Positions 29,409 to 37,617 of a DNA stretch of 64,000 nt are shown here, in pieces. A program made the translations under genes and the position numbers. The notes under the pieces are model-generated. The model was given only the letters and a program-made list of their open reading frames with translations. It was not told where the DNA came from and did no database searches. Positions within the stretch are counted from its first letter, which is position 1; each line of letters starts with the position of its first letter. Origin of the DNA: Mycolicibacterium sp. YH-1 (GTDB lineage: Bacteria; Actinomycetota; Actinomycetes; Mycobacteriales; Mycobacteriaceae); the NCBI RefSeq assembly GCF_022557175.1, contig NZ_CP092915.1, positions 496,001-560,000 of the forward strand, read 5' to 3'.

Positions 29409-30640
29409 CACTGCACCGCCTCTTCCGTGTCGACGAGATCCCATAGGTCGGTGTCCTCGTCGGCGAGCACCGTGGCCTCGACGGGGCGGCCGAGTAGTTC
29501 ACGCGCAACCATCACGTCGTCTCCGCGGTCAATCGCGAACGCAGCACAGAGGATGCCGTCGTCGACATAGAAGGCGGTGAAGTCCCGCTCGGCGGGGTTA
29601 CCGCGGATGACGATGTCGCAGGTTTGCGTTGCGGCACCGAGGAACTGGATGTTGTGGTCGAACTGGTCCGACCAGAACCAGCTCGCCTCGTCTGAGACGG
29701 CGTCGCGACCGAGCATGGCGTTGGCGACCGCAGCGCCCTGCTTGTTGGCGTTGTCGAAGTGCTCGAACCGGACGTGGCGCCCGGCCCGTGCGGAGTGGCG
29801 GCGAGCGACGTCGCCTGCGGCGAATACGTTGGGAATCGAGGTCCGGCCCTGCGCGTCCACGACGATCCCGTCGTCGATGTGCAGCCCCGCCTCCGCGGCG
29901 ACAGCGGTGTTGAGCACGATTCCTATCCCCACCACGGCGATGTCGGCTTCCAGCGGCGGCCCGTCGTCGATTTCGATGACGACGTGATCGTTGGTGGTGC
30001 GAAGGGAACGGACCACGGCGTTGGTGCGGAGATCGACGCCCCGATCGCGATGCATTCGCGCGCACTCGGCGCCCATACGTGCGCCGACGACGGCGGTCAG
30101 CGGCACTGCGGCGGCCTCCAGTATCGTGACGTCGACGCCCAGGGCCACTGCTGTGGCGGCGATTTCAAGCCCGATGAACCCGGCGCCGATCAGTACCAGC
30201 CGCTGACCAGGTGTCAAACAACGCTGCAGTCGTTGCGCGTCACCGATGGTGCGTAACTGGTGCACCAGTTCGGGCCGTGGCCCCGGCGCCGGCAGTGTGC
30301 GCGGGCGGCCGCCGGTCGCGATCAGCACCGAATCCGCGAGAATCGGTTTGTGCCCGGCGATTTCGATGGTCCGCGTGTTCGGGTCGAGTCGCGTCACCGC
30401 CGCGCCGGTCAGGACCTCGACAGCGTTGGCGGTCCGCCAGGCCTCGGGCAGTATCTGCAGCGACTCGAGAGTATCGGTGCCGGCGAGGAATTCCTTCGAC
30501 AGCGGTGGCCGCTGGTACGGCATGTGCGGCTCATCGCCGACCAGGATGATGCGTCCGTCGAATCCTCGGCGGCGCAGGGTGCGGGCCGCCACCGCGGCGG
30601 TCTGTCCCGCACCTATGGCGACGAATGTCTGAACGGTCAT
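29408..30640 (-). CDS. FAD-dependent ferredoxin reductase
   Basis: A 410-residue flavoprotein of the rubredoxin/ferredoxin-NAD(P) reductase type that feeds Rieske ferredoxins. The FAD motif is VAIGAGQTAAVAARTLRR, the NAD(P) motif VLIGAGFIGLEIA, and the second FAD segment NVFAAGDVARRHS. MPYQRPPLSKEFL is the standard family element. The reading frame is open far upstream, but ATG 30640 is correct: it begins at the FAD motif and overlaps the Rieske stop by four bases. Electrons would go NAD(P)H to this protein to a Rieske protein to an oxygenase. Confidence 0.92.
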   Translation of the reverse strand: MTVQTFVAIGAGQTAAVAARTLRRRGFDGRIILVGDEPHMPYQRPPLSKEFLAGTDTLESLQILPEAWRTANAVEVLTGAAVTRLDPNTRTIEIAGHKPILADSVLIATGGRPRTLPAPGPRPELVHQLRTIGDAQRLQRCLTPGQRLVLIGAGFIGLEIAATAVALGVDVTILEAAAVPLTAVVGARMGAECARMHRDRGVDLRTNAVVRSLRTTNDHVVIEIDDGPPLEADIAVVGIGIVLNTAVAAEAGLHIDDGIVVDAQGRTSIPNVFAAGDVARRHSARAGRHVRFEHFDNANKQGAAVANAMLGRDAVSDEASWFWSDQFDHNIQFLGAATQTCDIVIRGNPAERDFTAFYVDDGILCAAFAIDRGDDVMVARELLGRPVEATVLADEDTDLWDLVDTEEAVQ

Positions 30641-30990
30641 CCGTGGGCTTCCTCTCCGGCGGTCGTGATGGTGGACAGCTGAGCCGTGGTGTCGACGTAG
30701 ATGGTGTCCGCCTCCACCCGCACCGGGTAGGTGGGTTGGCAGCGGTCCTGGCCCTCCTCGTATCCGGTTTCCAGGTCGAACTGCCACTGGTGGCCCGGGC
30801 AGATCACCTTGCCGTGCAGCAGTGTGCCCTTCGACAGCGACCGATCCTGGTGGATGCAGGAGTCCGCCATCGCGTACACCCGCCCGGCCGCGGCGAAGAG
30901 TGCGACGGCCACACCGCCGCACTCGACCCGCAGTTTGCGGCGACGATTCAGGTCTGTGATCGTCGCCACCGCAATCCATTCCGCGGTCAT
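30637..30990 (-). CDS. Rieske-type [2Fe-2S] ferredoxin (first of the operon)
   Basis: A 117-residue Rieske protein with ligands C45-x-H47 (SCIHQD) and C64-x2-H67 (ICPGHQWQFD). It is of the small ferredoxin type used by oxygenases and is only distantly similar to the second Rieske gene at 27583. ATG 30990 begins a compact domain; the frame upstream to 31161 is non-coding shadow of the preceding gene. It opens a six-gene leftward run with overlaps of 1-11 bases and one 26-base gap. An 11-pair inverted repeat lies 25 bases upstream. Confidence 0.88.
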   Translation of the reverse strand: MTAEWIAVATITDLNRRRKLRVECGGVAVALFAAAGRVYAMADSCIHQDRSLSKGTLLHGKVICPGHQWQFDLETGYEEGQDRCQPTYPVRVEADTIYVDTTAQLSTITTAGEEAHG

Positions 30991-31014
30991 GCCGGGTACC
31001 TTCCTGGCCAGGCG

Positions 31015-31046
31015 CGTGCACCGTGAGCGAGGGCCCACGGTGCACG
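31015..31046. promoter_or_regulatory. Perfect inverted repeat with GTGCAC arms
   Basis: CGTGCACCGTG (31015-31025) and CACGGTGCACG (31036-31046) are perfect complements with ten bases between them. The element lies between the diiron oxidase stop and the first Rieske gene. It contains the GTGCAC core that recurs in the promoters of this island, so it may be an operator; it could equally be a stem-loop that ends or processes the transcript. Confidence 0.6.
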
Positions 31047-31076
31047 ACGCACGGGATGTTCGGCTGCTGGAGCGGC

Positions 31077-31796
31077 TCAGACGGCCGCCGACTCCAGATC
31101 CGGAGCGACGTAGTGGTCGTAGAGGCCCTTGGTGTAGGAGAAGCGCATCTCCGCGCCCCACCGGACCAGTTGCAGGCAGCGCTGCTGCAGCTGTGGGGTG
31201 TCGGCATGGTCGAGCACGATCTGATACCCGCGCTCACCGTGCACCACGTCGGAAGTGATGTGCAGGTCGAAGAACTCGATCTCGTCCTCGGTGAACTTGT
31301 ACACCTCGCGAAGGGGAACGATCTGCTTGGTGTAGATGCTCGGCACCTGCGACTCCAGGCCCACCACCAGCGCTGCCGTCGCGACGACGAAGTGCTCACG
31401 CTGCGACACCGCGTAGCACCACGCCTGCAGGCCACGCGTGATCGGGTTCATGTTCGAGGGATCCTCGATGCGTTCCTTCGTGGTGCCGCACGCCTCGCCG
31501 AACTTGATGAGGAGGTCGGTGTGCCGGATATCGGCGAGTTCCTCCTCGTACATGTTCTGCAGCGTGAAGTCCTTGGCTCCCGTGAACTCGTCGGGGGTGT
31601 TCGAGTAGATGTTGGCCAGGTAGTCGGCGAACGGTCCGACATAGTGGAAGTGGTTCTCGGCCCACCGCGCGAAGTGCCGCTTCTGCAGCTTGCCCTCCGC
31701 CCATGCCTTGCTGAATGAGGCGTTCTTGGCCTCGCGCCCCTTGATGGCGTTCTCGAGTTCTGCGCGAAATTCTTCGCGCCCGAGGAGTGCGGTCAT
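31077..31796 (-). CDS. Heme-oxygenase-like diiron oxidase (HDO; PqqC/CADD-like)
   Basis: A 239-residue all-helical protein of the PqqC/TenA/CADD superfamily. All six ligands of HDO diiron enzymes can be placed: E85 and H92 in EEELADIRH, E148 in VVGLESQ, and H179, D183, H186 in LHITSDVVHG. The spacing (7, 56, 31, 4, 3) is nearly that of Chlamydia CADD (E81, H88, E142, H174, D178, H181, from memory). HDOs use oxygen for decarboxylation, C-C cleavage or N-oxygenation (UndA, BesC, SznF). No pqq genes are present, so this is not PqqC. The nearby Rieske ferredoxins and reductase could supply electrons. Substrate unknown. Confidence 0.82.
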   Translation of the reverse strand: MTALLGREEFRAELENAIKGREAKNASFSKAWAEGKLQKRHFARWAENHFHYVGPFADYLANIYSNTPDEFTGAKDFTLQNMYEEELADIRHTDLLIKFGEACGTTKERIEDPSNMNPITRGLQAWCYAVSQREHFVVATAALVVGLESQVPSIYTKQIVPLREVYKFTEDEIEFFDLHITSDVVHGERGYQIVLDHADTPQLQQRCLQLVRWGAEMRFSYTKGLYDHYVAPDLESAAV

Positions 31797-31953
31797 CGAA
31801 GTGTCCTTTCTGGCTGTTTCACGAAATCGATTGATTTGTACTGTCTTCGGCGCCGATGTAGCGAATTCGGTGCTGTACCAAGGACATTAACCAAACCCGC
31901 TGCGGTCAGCCATGGACAGAATCGCCCGCGAATGCGCCCCGCGCTGGTCAATA

Positions 31954-31959
31954 TGCACA
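31954..31959. promoter_or_regulatory. TGCACA motif upstream of the diiron oxidase gene
   Basis: The context is GGTCAATATGCACAGG. It lies about 155 bases before the diiron oxidase start on the minus strand, just past the GlcG/HbpS stop. It matches motifs before the PucR gene and before the permease gene at 36023. Candidate binding site for the PucR-family regulator. Confidence 0.4.
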
Positions 31960-31967
31960 GGTGCGTG

Positions 31968-32417
31968 TCAACGCGCGACGGACGCGGTCAGCGCCTCGAA
32001 CTCCGCCAGGATCGCGGCGCCGACGGCCTTGTCCTGCTTCCCGTTGCCGCCGCTGATCCCCACCCCGCCGACGATCTGACCATCGAAGACCAGCGGGAAT
32101 CCGCCGACGAAGATGGCGAACTTCCCGGGCAGCATGTGGCTGATTCCGAACGCCTCGTTCCCCGGCAGCGCCGGCCCGTCCGGCGGCTCGTTGAAAAGGT
32201 GCGTGGCCCGCTCATGTCCGGCGGCGGTGAAGGCCTTGGCGATCGCGATGTCCACACCCGTCAGCCGGGCACCCGGCAGGCGGTGCAGGGCGAGGACGTT
32301 GCCGCCGTCATCGCAGATGCAGAGTGTCTGTTTCACGCCGAGTTCCTCGGCCTTTGCCCGGCCCGCGGCCAGCAGTGGCAGCGCATCGTCCAGGGTGATC
32401 CGGTGAATTTGGTGCAT
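31968..32417 (-). CDS. GlcG/HbpS-family protein
   Basis: A 149-residue protein of the GlcG/HbpS (DUF336) family, recognisable from ITLDDALPLLAAGRAKAEELG, CICDDGGNVLALHRLPGA and the glycine-rich IVGGVGISGGNGKQD. Members bind heme, cobalamin or small ligands or occur as accessory genes in glycolate, diol and aromatic catabolic clusters; the true activity is unclear. It is divergent from the PucR-type gene and points toward the diiron oxidase gene, 171 bases downstream. Confidence 0.8.
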   Translation of the reverse strand: MHQIHRITLDDALPLLAAGRAKAEELGVKQTLCICDDGGNVLALHRLPGARLTGVDIAIAKAFTAAGHERATHLFNEPPDGPALPGNEAFGISHMLPGKFAIFVGGFPLVFDGQIVGGVGISGGNGKQDKAVGAAILAEFEALTASVAR

Positions 32418-32513
32418 GGTGGTCGGCTCTCGCTTTCTCGCAGGGGGCCAGCGATAGGTGATCGGCTGTCGATGGCATGTCTACCAACGCGGGTCGACGA
32501 GCGGGATAGTCAA

Positions 32514-32553
32514 TATGACCGGCAGATAGCCGGTTTCCGGGTCATACTGCACA
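32514..32553. promoter_or_regulatory. Candidate operator in the PucR/HbpS divergent promoter
   Basis: An inverted repeat TATGACC (32514-32520) and GGTCATA (32540-32546) is followed directly by ACTGCACA (TGCACA at 32548-32553). The left half reads CAATATGACC, close to the CAATATGCAC found before the oxidase gene. Its position between divergent genes and just before the regulator start suggests autoregulation. Confidence 0.45.
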
Positions 32554-32581
32554 TGGTGTGGGTGCAGGAGATCCGGTACCG

Positions 32582-34288
32582 ATGAGGTACGAATCGAAAG
32601 AACGCAGGGTGTTCATGACGGCTTCACCGACCAACAACGACCGCATGACGGTGCACGGCCTGCTCGACGAGTCCCTCATGTCGGGCGCTCGCGTGGTAGC
32701 CGGCGCGGACCGGCTCGACGTGGAGCTGAACTGGGTGCTGCCACTCAACGAGGTGTTGTCGCAGCCCGACCGACTCGAGGCGGTCGCGGTCTACGCCCGC
32801 CCCGAGGCGTTGGTCGGCCACAGCGGTGCCATGTCCGCGCTGGTCGCCCGCGGCGCCGCGACCCTCCTGGTGGATGGTGTGTTGCCACTGAGCTTCTCCC
32901 GATCCGTGCTGCCGCCTGCGCTCGTCGTCATCGAGATGGGCGTCCCGGTGGGTTTTGGCGCGCTCAATCGCCTGCTCGCGGAGCGGGCCCTCAACCAGGA
33001 AGTGCACGTGATGCGCTACTCGACGCACGTGCATGACTTGCTCGCGGGGCTTTTCCATCGCGGCGCGGGACTGCGGATCCTGATCCAGGAGGTGTCGAAC
33101 CTGGCGCACAATCCGGCGGTCGCGCTTGACTCGCGCGGCCATCTGGTGGCCCACCACGGCCTGGCCGCCGATGCCGTTGCGCCGCTGGCGGAGTCGGTGG
33201 GCGAGATGCTCGCCGCCGACCTGCCTGCCGCGGCGCGGCGAATCGACGGCCATGACACCCGGGTACAGACCGTCACGGGGCCGCACGACAGCGTCTGGAC
33301 GTGTGTGGCCAGCGCGATTCGGCTCGGCAAGTCGTTCGAGGGGTGGGTGGTGATCCTGGTACCCGACGCCCACCCGGGTAGCCATGACCTCGCGTGTCAC
33401 GTCGTCCTCACCGAACAGGCCACCGCCATTGTCGGCTCGGAGATGCTGCGCCAACGCAGCGTGGATGAGGCCGAGGAGCGCGCCCGCGGCGACTTCGTTC
33501 AAGCCCTCGTGCACGGAAGCTTCTCCAGCGAACATGACATGCGCGCAAGGGCCGAGCATCACGATATCGACCTCGACTCCCGGTTCGGGGTGTTCGTCGC
33601 TCCCGGTGTGCTGCCGCACGGGACGGACAGCCCGACCGCGAGCATGGTGCGTCTTGCCCGGTACGCGGCCGGCGTCGCACCGCACCGATCGGTGCACGCC
33701 TACGTGACAGTTATCGGTGACGTCCTCGTCGTCGTGCGGACGCTGCGCAGCGAACAAGACGATGCGATGCGTGAGGAGATGGACGAGTATGCGTGCGCCA
33801 TGTCATCAGAACTCGAGCGGCGCCGCGGTATGCGGGCACCGGTGTCCTACGGCCGCCCGGCACGCGGTGCCGGAGAGGTCCGCGAGAGCTACCGGGAAGC
33901 ACGTGTCGCCCTCGGCATTGCCCGCCGCCTGCACCGCACCGGCGCAACGTCGTATCAAGAGCTGCGCAGCTTCACCGTTCTGGCGCAGATCGCCGATTCG
34001 GAGCACAGCCGCCAGCTGGTGAGAGAAGTGCTGGGGCCGTTGAGGTCCGGACCTGATCTACTCGACACACTCATCGCCTACCTCGCCGAGGGCGGCAACG
34101 TGAACGCGACCGCTCGAGTGCTCAACGTGCACCGCAACACCATGTTGGCCAAGCTGGACCGGATCTCGCGCGCACTCGGGATGGACATTCGTGTCTCGGA
34201 GAACCAGTTCACAGCGTGGCTGGCAATTCGCCTCGGACTACTCGACGAAGTGCAGTCTGCGGTCGATCGTGAGGCCAGCTTCCGCTGA
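32582..34288 (+). CDS. PucR-family transcriptional regulator
   Basis: A 568-residue regulator. The N-terminal PucR domain (TVHGLLDESLMSGARVVAGADRLDVELNWV region, about residues 22-50 onward) probably senses the inducer. A GGDEF-like middle domain has SYREARVALGIARRL. The C-terminal PucR-type helix-turn-helix contains YLAEGGNVNATARVLNVHRNTMLAKLDRI. Such proteins activate genes for purine, amine or amino acid breakdown. ATG 32582 follows AGGAG at 11 bases; ATG 32615, after AGGG, is an equal alternative and would cut 11 residues. Its stop abuts the convergent MFS stop with no base between. It is the only local regulator of the island and the likely reader of the TGCACA motif. Confidence 0.85.
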   Translation: MRYESKERRVFMTASPTNNDRMTVHGLLDESLMSGARVVAGADRLDVELNWVLPLNEVLSQPDRLEAVAVYARPEALVGHSGAMSALVARGAATLLVDGVLPLSFSRSVLPPALVVIEMGVPVGFGALNRLLAERALNQEVHVMRYSTHVHDLLAGLFHRGAGLRILIQEVSNLAHNPAVALDSRGHLVAHHGLAADAVAPLAESVGEMLAADLPAAARRIDGHDTRVQTVTGPHDSVWTCVASAIRLGKSFEGWVVILVPDAHPGSHDLACHVVLTEQATAIVGSEMLRQRSVDEAEERARGDFVQALVHGSFSSEHDMRARAEHHDIDLDSRFGVFVAPGVLPHGTDSPTASMVRLARYAAGVAPHRSVHAYVTVIGDVLVVVRTLRSEQDDAMREEMDEYACAMSSELERRRGMRAPVSYGRPARGAGEVRESYREARVALGIARRLHRTGATSYQELRSFTVLAQIADSEHSRQLVREVLGPLRSGPDLLDTLIAYLAEGGNVNATARVLNVHRNTMLAKLDRISRALGMDIRVSENQFTAWLAIRLGLLDEVQSAVDREASFR

Positions 34289-35665
34289 TCAGGTCGGTTG
34301 CGGGTCCGGTCCGACGAAGGACCCGGCCAGGCCCAGAGCGACGACGACCGCTGATGCGGCGAACACCGCCGGATACGTCGACACCTCGAGCGCCACCGCC
34401 ACCCACGCCGCCCCCATCGCAGAACCGGTGAACCTGACCAGGTTGTACAGGCCAAGACCGGTGCCATCGGCCCCCGCGGGCGAACGGGTCGCGCCGGTGG
34501 CCGCGGGTGTCTGCACCAGTGCGATTCCCGTACCGGTCACGACGAGGAGGGTGATCAGCACGGCAGGCACGAGTCGTTCCTGGGCCACCCCGACCGTCAG
34601 CGCGATCTGCGCGAGCAGGAGGACCACGAGTCCGGTCCGCAGTACCCGCCTCGGACGCAGCCGGTCGAGCCAACGTCCCACCAGGGGTCCGAGCAGCACC
34701 ATCGTGGCCGGTACCGCGAACAACACCACGCCCGCCATCGACGTGGACGAGCCCCTGCCGACGAGGTAGAGCGGGATCGCCAACAAAGTTGCACCCAGGC
34801 AGAACATCTGGGCGAAGCCGGCCAGGGTGCTGCGCGCGAACCGTGACTCCGCGACGAGGCGGATCCGCACGAAGGGATGCTCCACCCGTGCGCAATGCCA
34901 GGCGAACCAGGCCAGCGCCGCAAACGCGGCCGCCACCATTCCGCCGACAGCCCAGACCGGGATGTCGGGCCGCGGGATCAGCGCCAGCCCCAGCACCAGC
35001 ATCGCCGTTCCCACAGTCAGCGCGGCAGCACCGGCGACGTCGAAGGGCATCCGGGCGCCGGGATAGGACGGGATGTAGCGCAGAGCCCCGACGAATCCGG
35101 CCAGCGCCACCGGAACCAGTGGTACGAATACCCAACGCCATCCCCAGGTGTCGGCGACCAGCCCACCCATCGTCGGCCCGATCGCCTGGCCGAAACCGTT
35201 CACCGATGCCCACGCTCCCATCGCACGGCCGCGGCCCTCGGTTGAGAACATCCAACTGATCAGACCCATCACTGCCGGTCCGAACGCGGCCGCGGCAACG
35301 CCCCCCAACGTGCGCCACCCGATCAACAGGGGCAATGACGGTGCTGTCGCGGCACCGATCGCACACACCGCGGTGCCGAGCAGCGCCGCGCAGTAGATGC
35401 GTCGTCGGCCGAACCGGTCGCCGACCCAGCCGGCCAGCGGCATGGTCGCCGCCATCGCCAGCAGAAAGCCGACCACCACGAACACGCCGCTGCCCAGCGG
35501 GGCGTCGAACTCGTCGAGTATCGCGCCGAGTGGGACGTTGACGACGTTGTTGCTCACCGTCCCGACCAGTGTCCCCGCGAGCAGCGCGGCAAGGCCCAGC
35601 GGCGTGCCCGTGTCCGGATCCACCACGGGCGGATTCGTCTCAGCTGAGGAGCGTACCTCGGTCAT
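34289..35665 (-). CDS. MFS transporter, DHA2-like
   Basis: A 458-residue membrane protein with 12 or more predicted helices. The major facilitator signature is GWVGDRFGRRRIYCAALLG between helices 2 and 3, followed by GWRTLGGVAAAAFGPAVMGLI and a motif-C-like GQAIGPTMGGLVADTWGWRW, typical of drug/proton antiporters. It could export toxic intermediates of the island or be a metabolite carrier. It is divergent from the permease gene at 36023, and its stop abuts the stop of the PucR gene. Confidence 0.85.
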   Translation of the reverse strand: MTEVRSSAETNPPVVDPDTGTPLGLAALLAGTLVGTVSNNVVNVPLGAILDEFDAPLGSGVFVVVGFLLAMAATMPLAGWVGDRFGRRRIYCAALLGTAVCAIGAATAPSLPLLIGWRTLGGVAAAAFGPAVMGLISWMFSTEGRGRAMGAWASVNGFGQAIGPTMGGLVADTWGWRWVFVPLVPVALAGFVGALRYIPSYPGARMPFDVAGAAALTVGTAMLVLGLALIPRPDIPVWAVGGMVAAAFAALAWFAWHCARVEHPFVRIRLVAESRFARSTLAGFAQMFCLGATLLAIPLYLVGRGSSTSMAGVVLFAVPATMVLLGPLVGRWLDRLRPRRVLRTGLVVLLLAQIALTVGVAQERLVPAVLITLLVVTGTGIALVQTPAATGATRSPAGADGTGLGLYNLVRFTGSAMGAAWVAVALEVSTYPAVFAASAVVVALGLAGSFVGPDPQPT

Positions 35666-36022
35666 TGTTGTCGGAATGCCGCCTGTTCGCTTCGAAACAT
35701 GTTGTGAGCCTAGCTATCACACCCACTGTCGCATGTCGGGGTGCCCATTTGGAGTGGGGCGACAGGCGAAGGTGCACACCTCACAGGGGACGAGTTGGGC
35801 GAATATGCACAGCCGCCGGGAATCGCCGCGCCGCCCGTGCTCGCGGCGCGATGATCGTTACACCGTCGAAACGCCACGACACATCACCGACAAGATCGGA
35901 GCTTATGCACAGGGGAAAGCCCTCGGGGCTGTGCACTCTTGTCGTTGACCAGGACCGTGACCACGCCGACGATTCCAGCATCAAACTGCACAGCCCCCAG
36001 CAGTTAACGAAGGGTCCCCTCA
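35666..36022. other. 357-base divergent intergenic region with repeated TGCACA motifs
   Basis: No gene is seen here. On either strand the hexamer TGCACA occurs five times in about 220 bases: 35773-35778, 35806-35811, 35906-35911, 35930-35935 (as TGTGCA) and 35987-35992. Two copies have the longer forms AATATGCACAG and CTTATGCACAG and are exactly 100 bases apart. About 0.1 copy is expected by chance. The region is also less GC-rich than the coding DNA. It probably holds the promoters of the MFS gene (-) and the permease gene (+) and their operators. Confidence 0.55.
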
Positions 36023-37609
36023 ATGGACACGCATATCACCGTGGCGCACTGGATCTATCTAGCCGGCATCGTCGTCATTCTCATCACGATGGCGGTACGT
36101 AAGAACATCGTCGTGCCCGCAGTCACCGGGACGATGCTGACCGCATGGGCGTTCTCCGGCAGCATCGTCACGGGCCTGTCGTCGATCTTCAACGCCAGCC
36201 TGGTCGCGGCGAAGGAGCTGTTCAACATCTTCCTGATCATCGCGTTGGTGACCGCGATGCTCGGCGCGCTGCGACAGATGGGCGCAGACAAGCTCATGGT
36301 CACACCGTTTCGTCGTGTTATGCGCACCGGAACCAGCAGTTTCATCGTGTTGGCGGTCGTCACGTACGTGATCTCGTTGTTCTTCTGGCCGACGCCCGCC
36401 GTACCGCTGGTGGGCGCCGTGCTCATTCCGGTCGCCATCCGGGCCGGCCTGTCGCCCCTGTCGGTCGGCATGGTGATCGCCATCGCAGGGCAGGGTATGG
36501 CCCTGTCGGCGGACTACATCATCAAGGTCGCCCCCGGTATCTCCGCCAAGGCCGCAGGCGTCGACCCGGACGCCGTCGCGGACAAGGCACTGGTCCTCTC
36601 GCTGATCGTCGGCGTGACAGCGCTGATCATCACCTTCGTGATGCAGCGACGCACCTGGCGCACGCCGTCGGCGGACCTGCTCGTCGCCTGGGAGAACGAG
36701 GCCGACCGTCTGGGGATCGAACCGATCGACGAGTCGGCTCGGCGCACGGATGGAGATCAGGACACCGGCGGTGCAGCGGATGCGCCCACCCCTCGGCCCC
36801 CCGTTCCGGTCGCCGACGGCTCGACGGCAACCGAACCCGTCACCCGCACGGCGACGGCGGTGCTGTCCGCTCCGGATGTGGATCAAGGTTTGCCGCCAAA
36901 GGTGTTGCCTTCGAAGATCTTTGCAATACTCGTGCCGCTGGTCTACCTCGGCTTCATCGTCTACCTGCTGCTCGGCAAGTTCACGACAGCCGTCCCACCG
37001 CTCAAGGGCGGCGACGCCGCAGCGATCGTCGGGGGCCTCGCCGCCATCATCCTGTTCGCCGCCTCCGCCACCAACGACAAGCGCAACTTCCTGGAAACCT
37101 CCTCTCGGCACGTGGTCGACGGTTTGGTGTTCGCGTTCAAGGCGATGGGCATCGTGCTGCCGATCGCGGGATTCTTCTTCATCGGAAACGGCGACTTCTC
37201 CGGTGCGATCCTCGGTATGCCAGAGGGTGTTCCGGGGCCGGCGATTCTCTTCGACCTCATCAACGCCGCGCAGTCACACCTGTCTCCGAACCCGTTCGTC
37301 ACCTCGTTCGGCATCCTGCTCGTCGGCCTCATCGCCGGTCTCGAGGGCTCCGGTTTCAGCGGCCTGCCACTGACCGGTTCGCTTGCGGGCGCGCTCGGTC
37401 CGGCCGTCGGGATGGATCCGAGCACACTGGCGGCCATCGGGCAGATGGGCAATATCTGGTCCGGCGGCGGCACCCTCGTCGCGTGGTCGTCGCTGATCGC
37501 GGTGGCCGGTTTCGCCCGAGTTCCGGTCCTCACCCTCGCGCGGAAGTGCTTCCTGCCCGTCATGGCCGGACTGGTGCTATGCACCCTGTTCGCCATCCTG
37601 GTGTTCTGA
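36023..37609 (+). CDS. Multi-pass permease, ion-transporter type (paralogue 1)
   Basis: A 528-residue membrane protein with about 12 helices in two halves, split by a long polar linker (about residues 210-295, rich in T, P and D). Recurrent elements are FFWPTPAVPLVGAVLIPVAIR, IAIAGQGMALSADYIIKVAP and GSGFSGLPLTGSLAGALG. It resembles GntP/DctM-like ion-coupled carboxylate transporters in layout, but I cannot assign a family with certainty. The gene at 41981 encodes a clear paralogue with the same three motifs. Its promoter region carries the TGCACA cluster. It probably imports the substrate of the island. Confidence 0.75.
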   Translation: MDTHITVAHWIYLAGIVVILITMAVRKNIVVPAVTGTMLTAWAFSGSIVTGLSSIFNASLVAAKELFNIFLIIALVTAMLGALRQMGADKLMVTPFRRVMRTGTSSFIVLAVVTYVISLFFWPTPAVPLVGAVLIPVAIRAGLSPLSVGMVIAIAGQGMALSADYIIKVAPGISAKAAGVDPDAVADKALVLSLIVGVTALIITFVMQRRTWRTPSADLLVAWENEADRLGIEPIDESARRTDGDQDTGGAADAPTPRPPVPVADGSTATEPVTRTATAVLSAPDVDQGLPPKVLPSKIFAILVPLVYLGFIVYLLLGKFTTAVPPLKGGDAAAIVGGLAAIILFAASATNDKRNFLETSSRHVVDGLVFAFKAMGIVLPIAGFFFIGNGDFSGAILGMPEGVPGPAILFDLINAAQSHLSPNPFVTSFGILLVGLIAGLEGSGFSGLPLTGSLAGALGPAVGMDPSTLAAIGQMGNIWSGGGTLVAWSSLIAVAGFARVPVLTLARKCFLPVMAGLVLCTLFAILVF

Positions 37610-37617
37610 TTCCGCTG

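Noticed and set aside
29408..31435. 675-residue version of the ferredoxin reductase
   Set aside because: The first 265 residues are out-of-frame readings of the Rieske and diiron oxidase genes; the FAD motif starts at ATG 30640.
31077..31796. Annotation of the diiron oxidase gene as pqqC
   Set aside because: No pqqA, B, D or E genes are present and the six-ligand metal set indicates the HDO group, whereas PqqC is cofactor-free.
36145..37617. Long plus-strand frame through permease 1 that joins the DUF1275 frame
   Set aside because: Only the part from 37618 encodes a real protein; the upstream part is a frame-shifted shadow of the permease, so there is no fusion protein.
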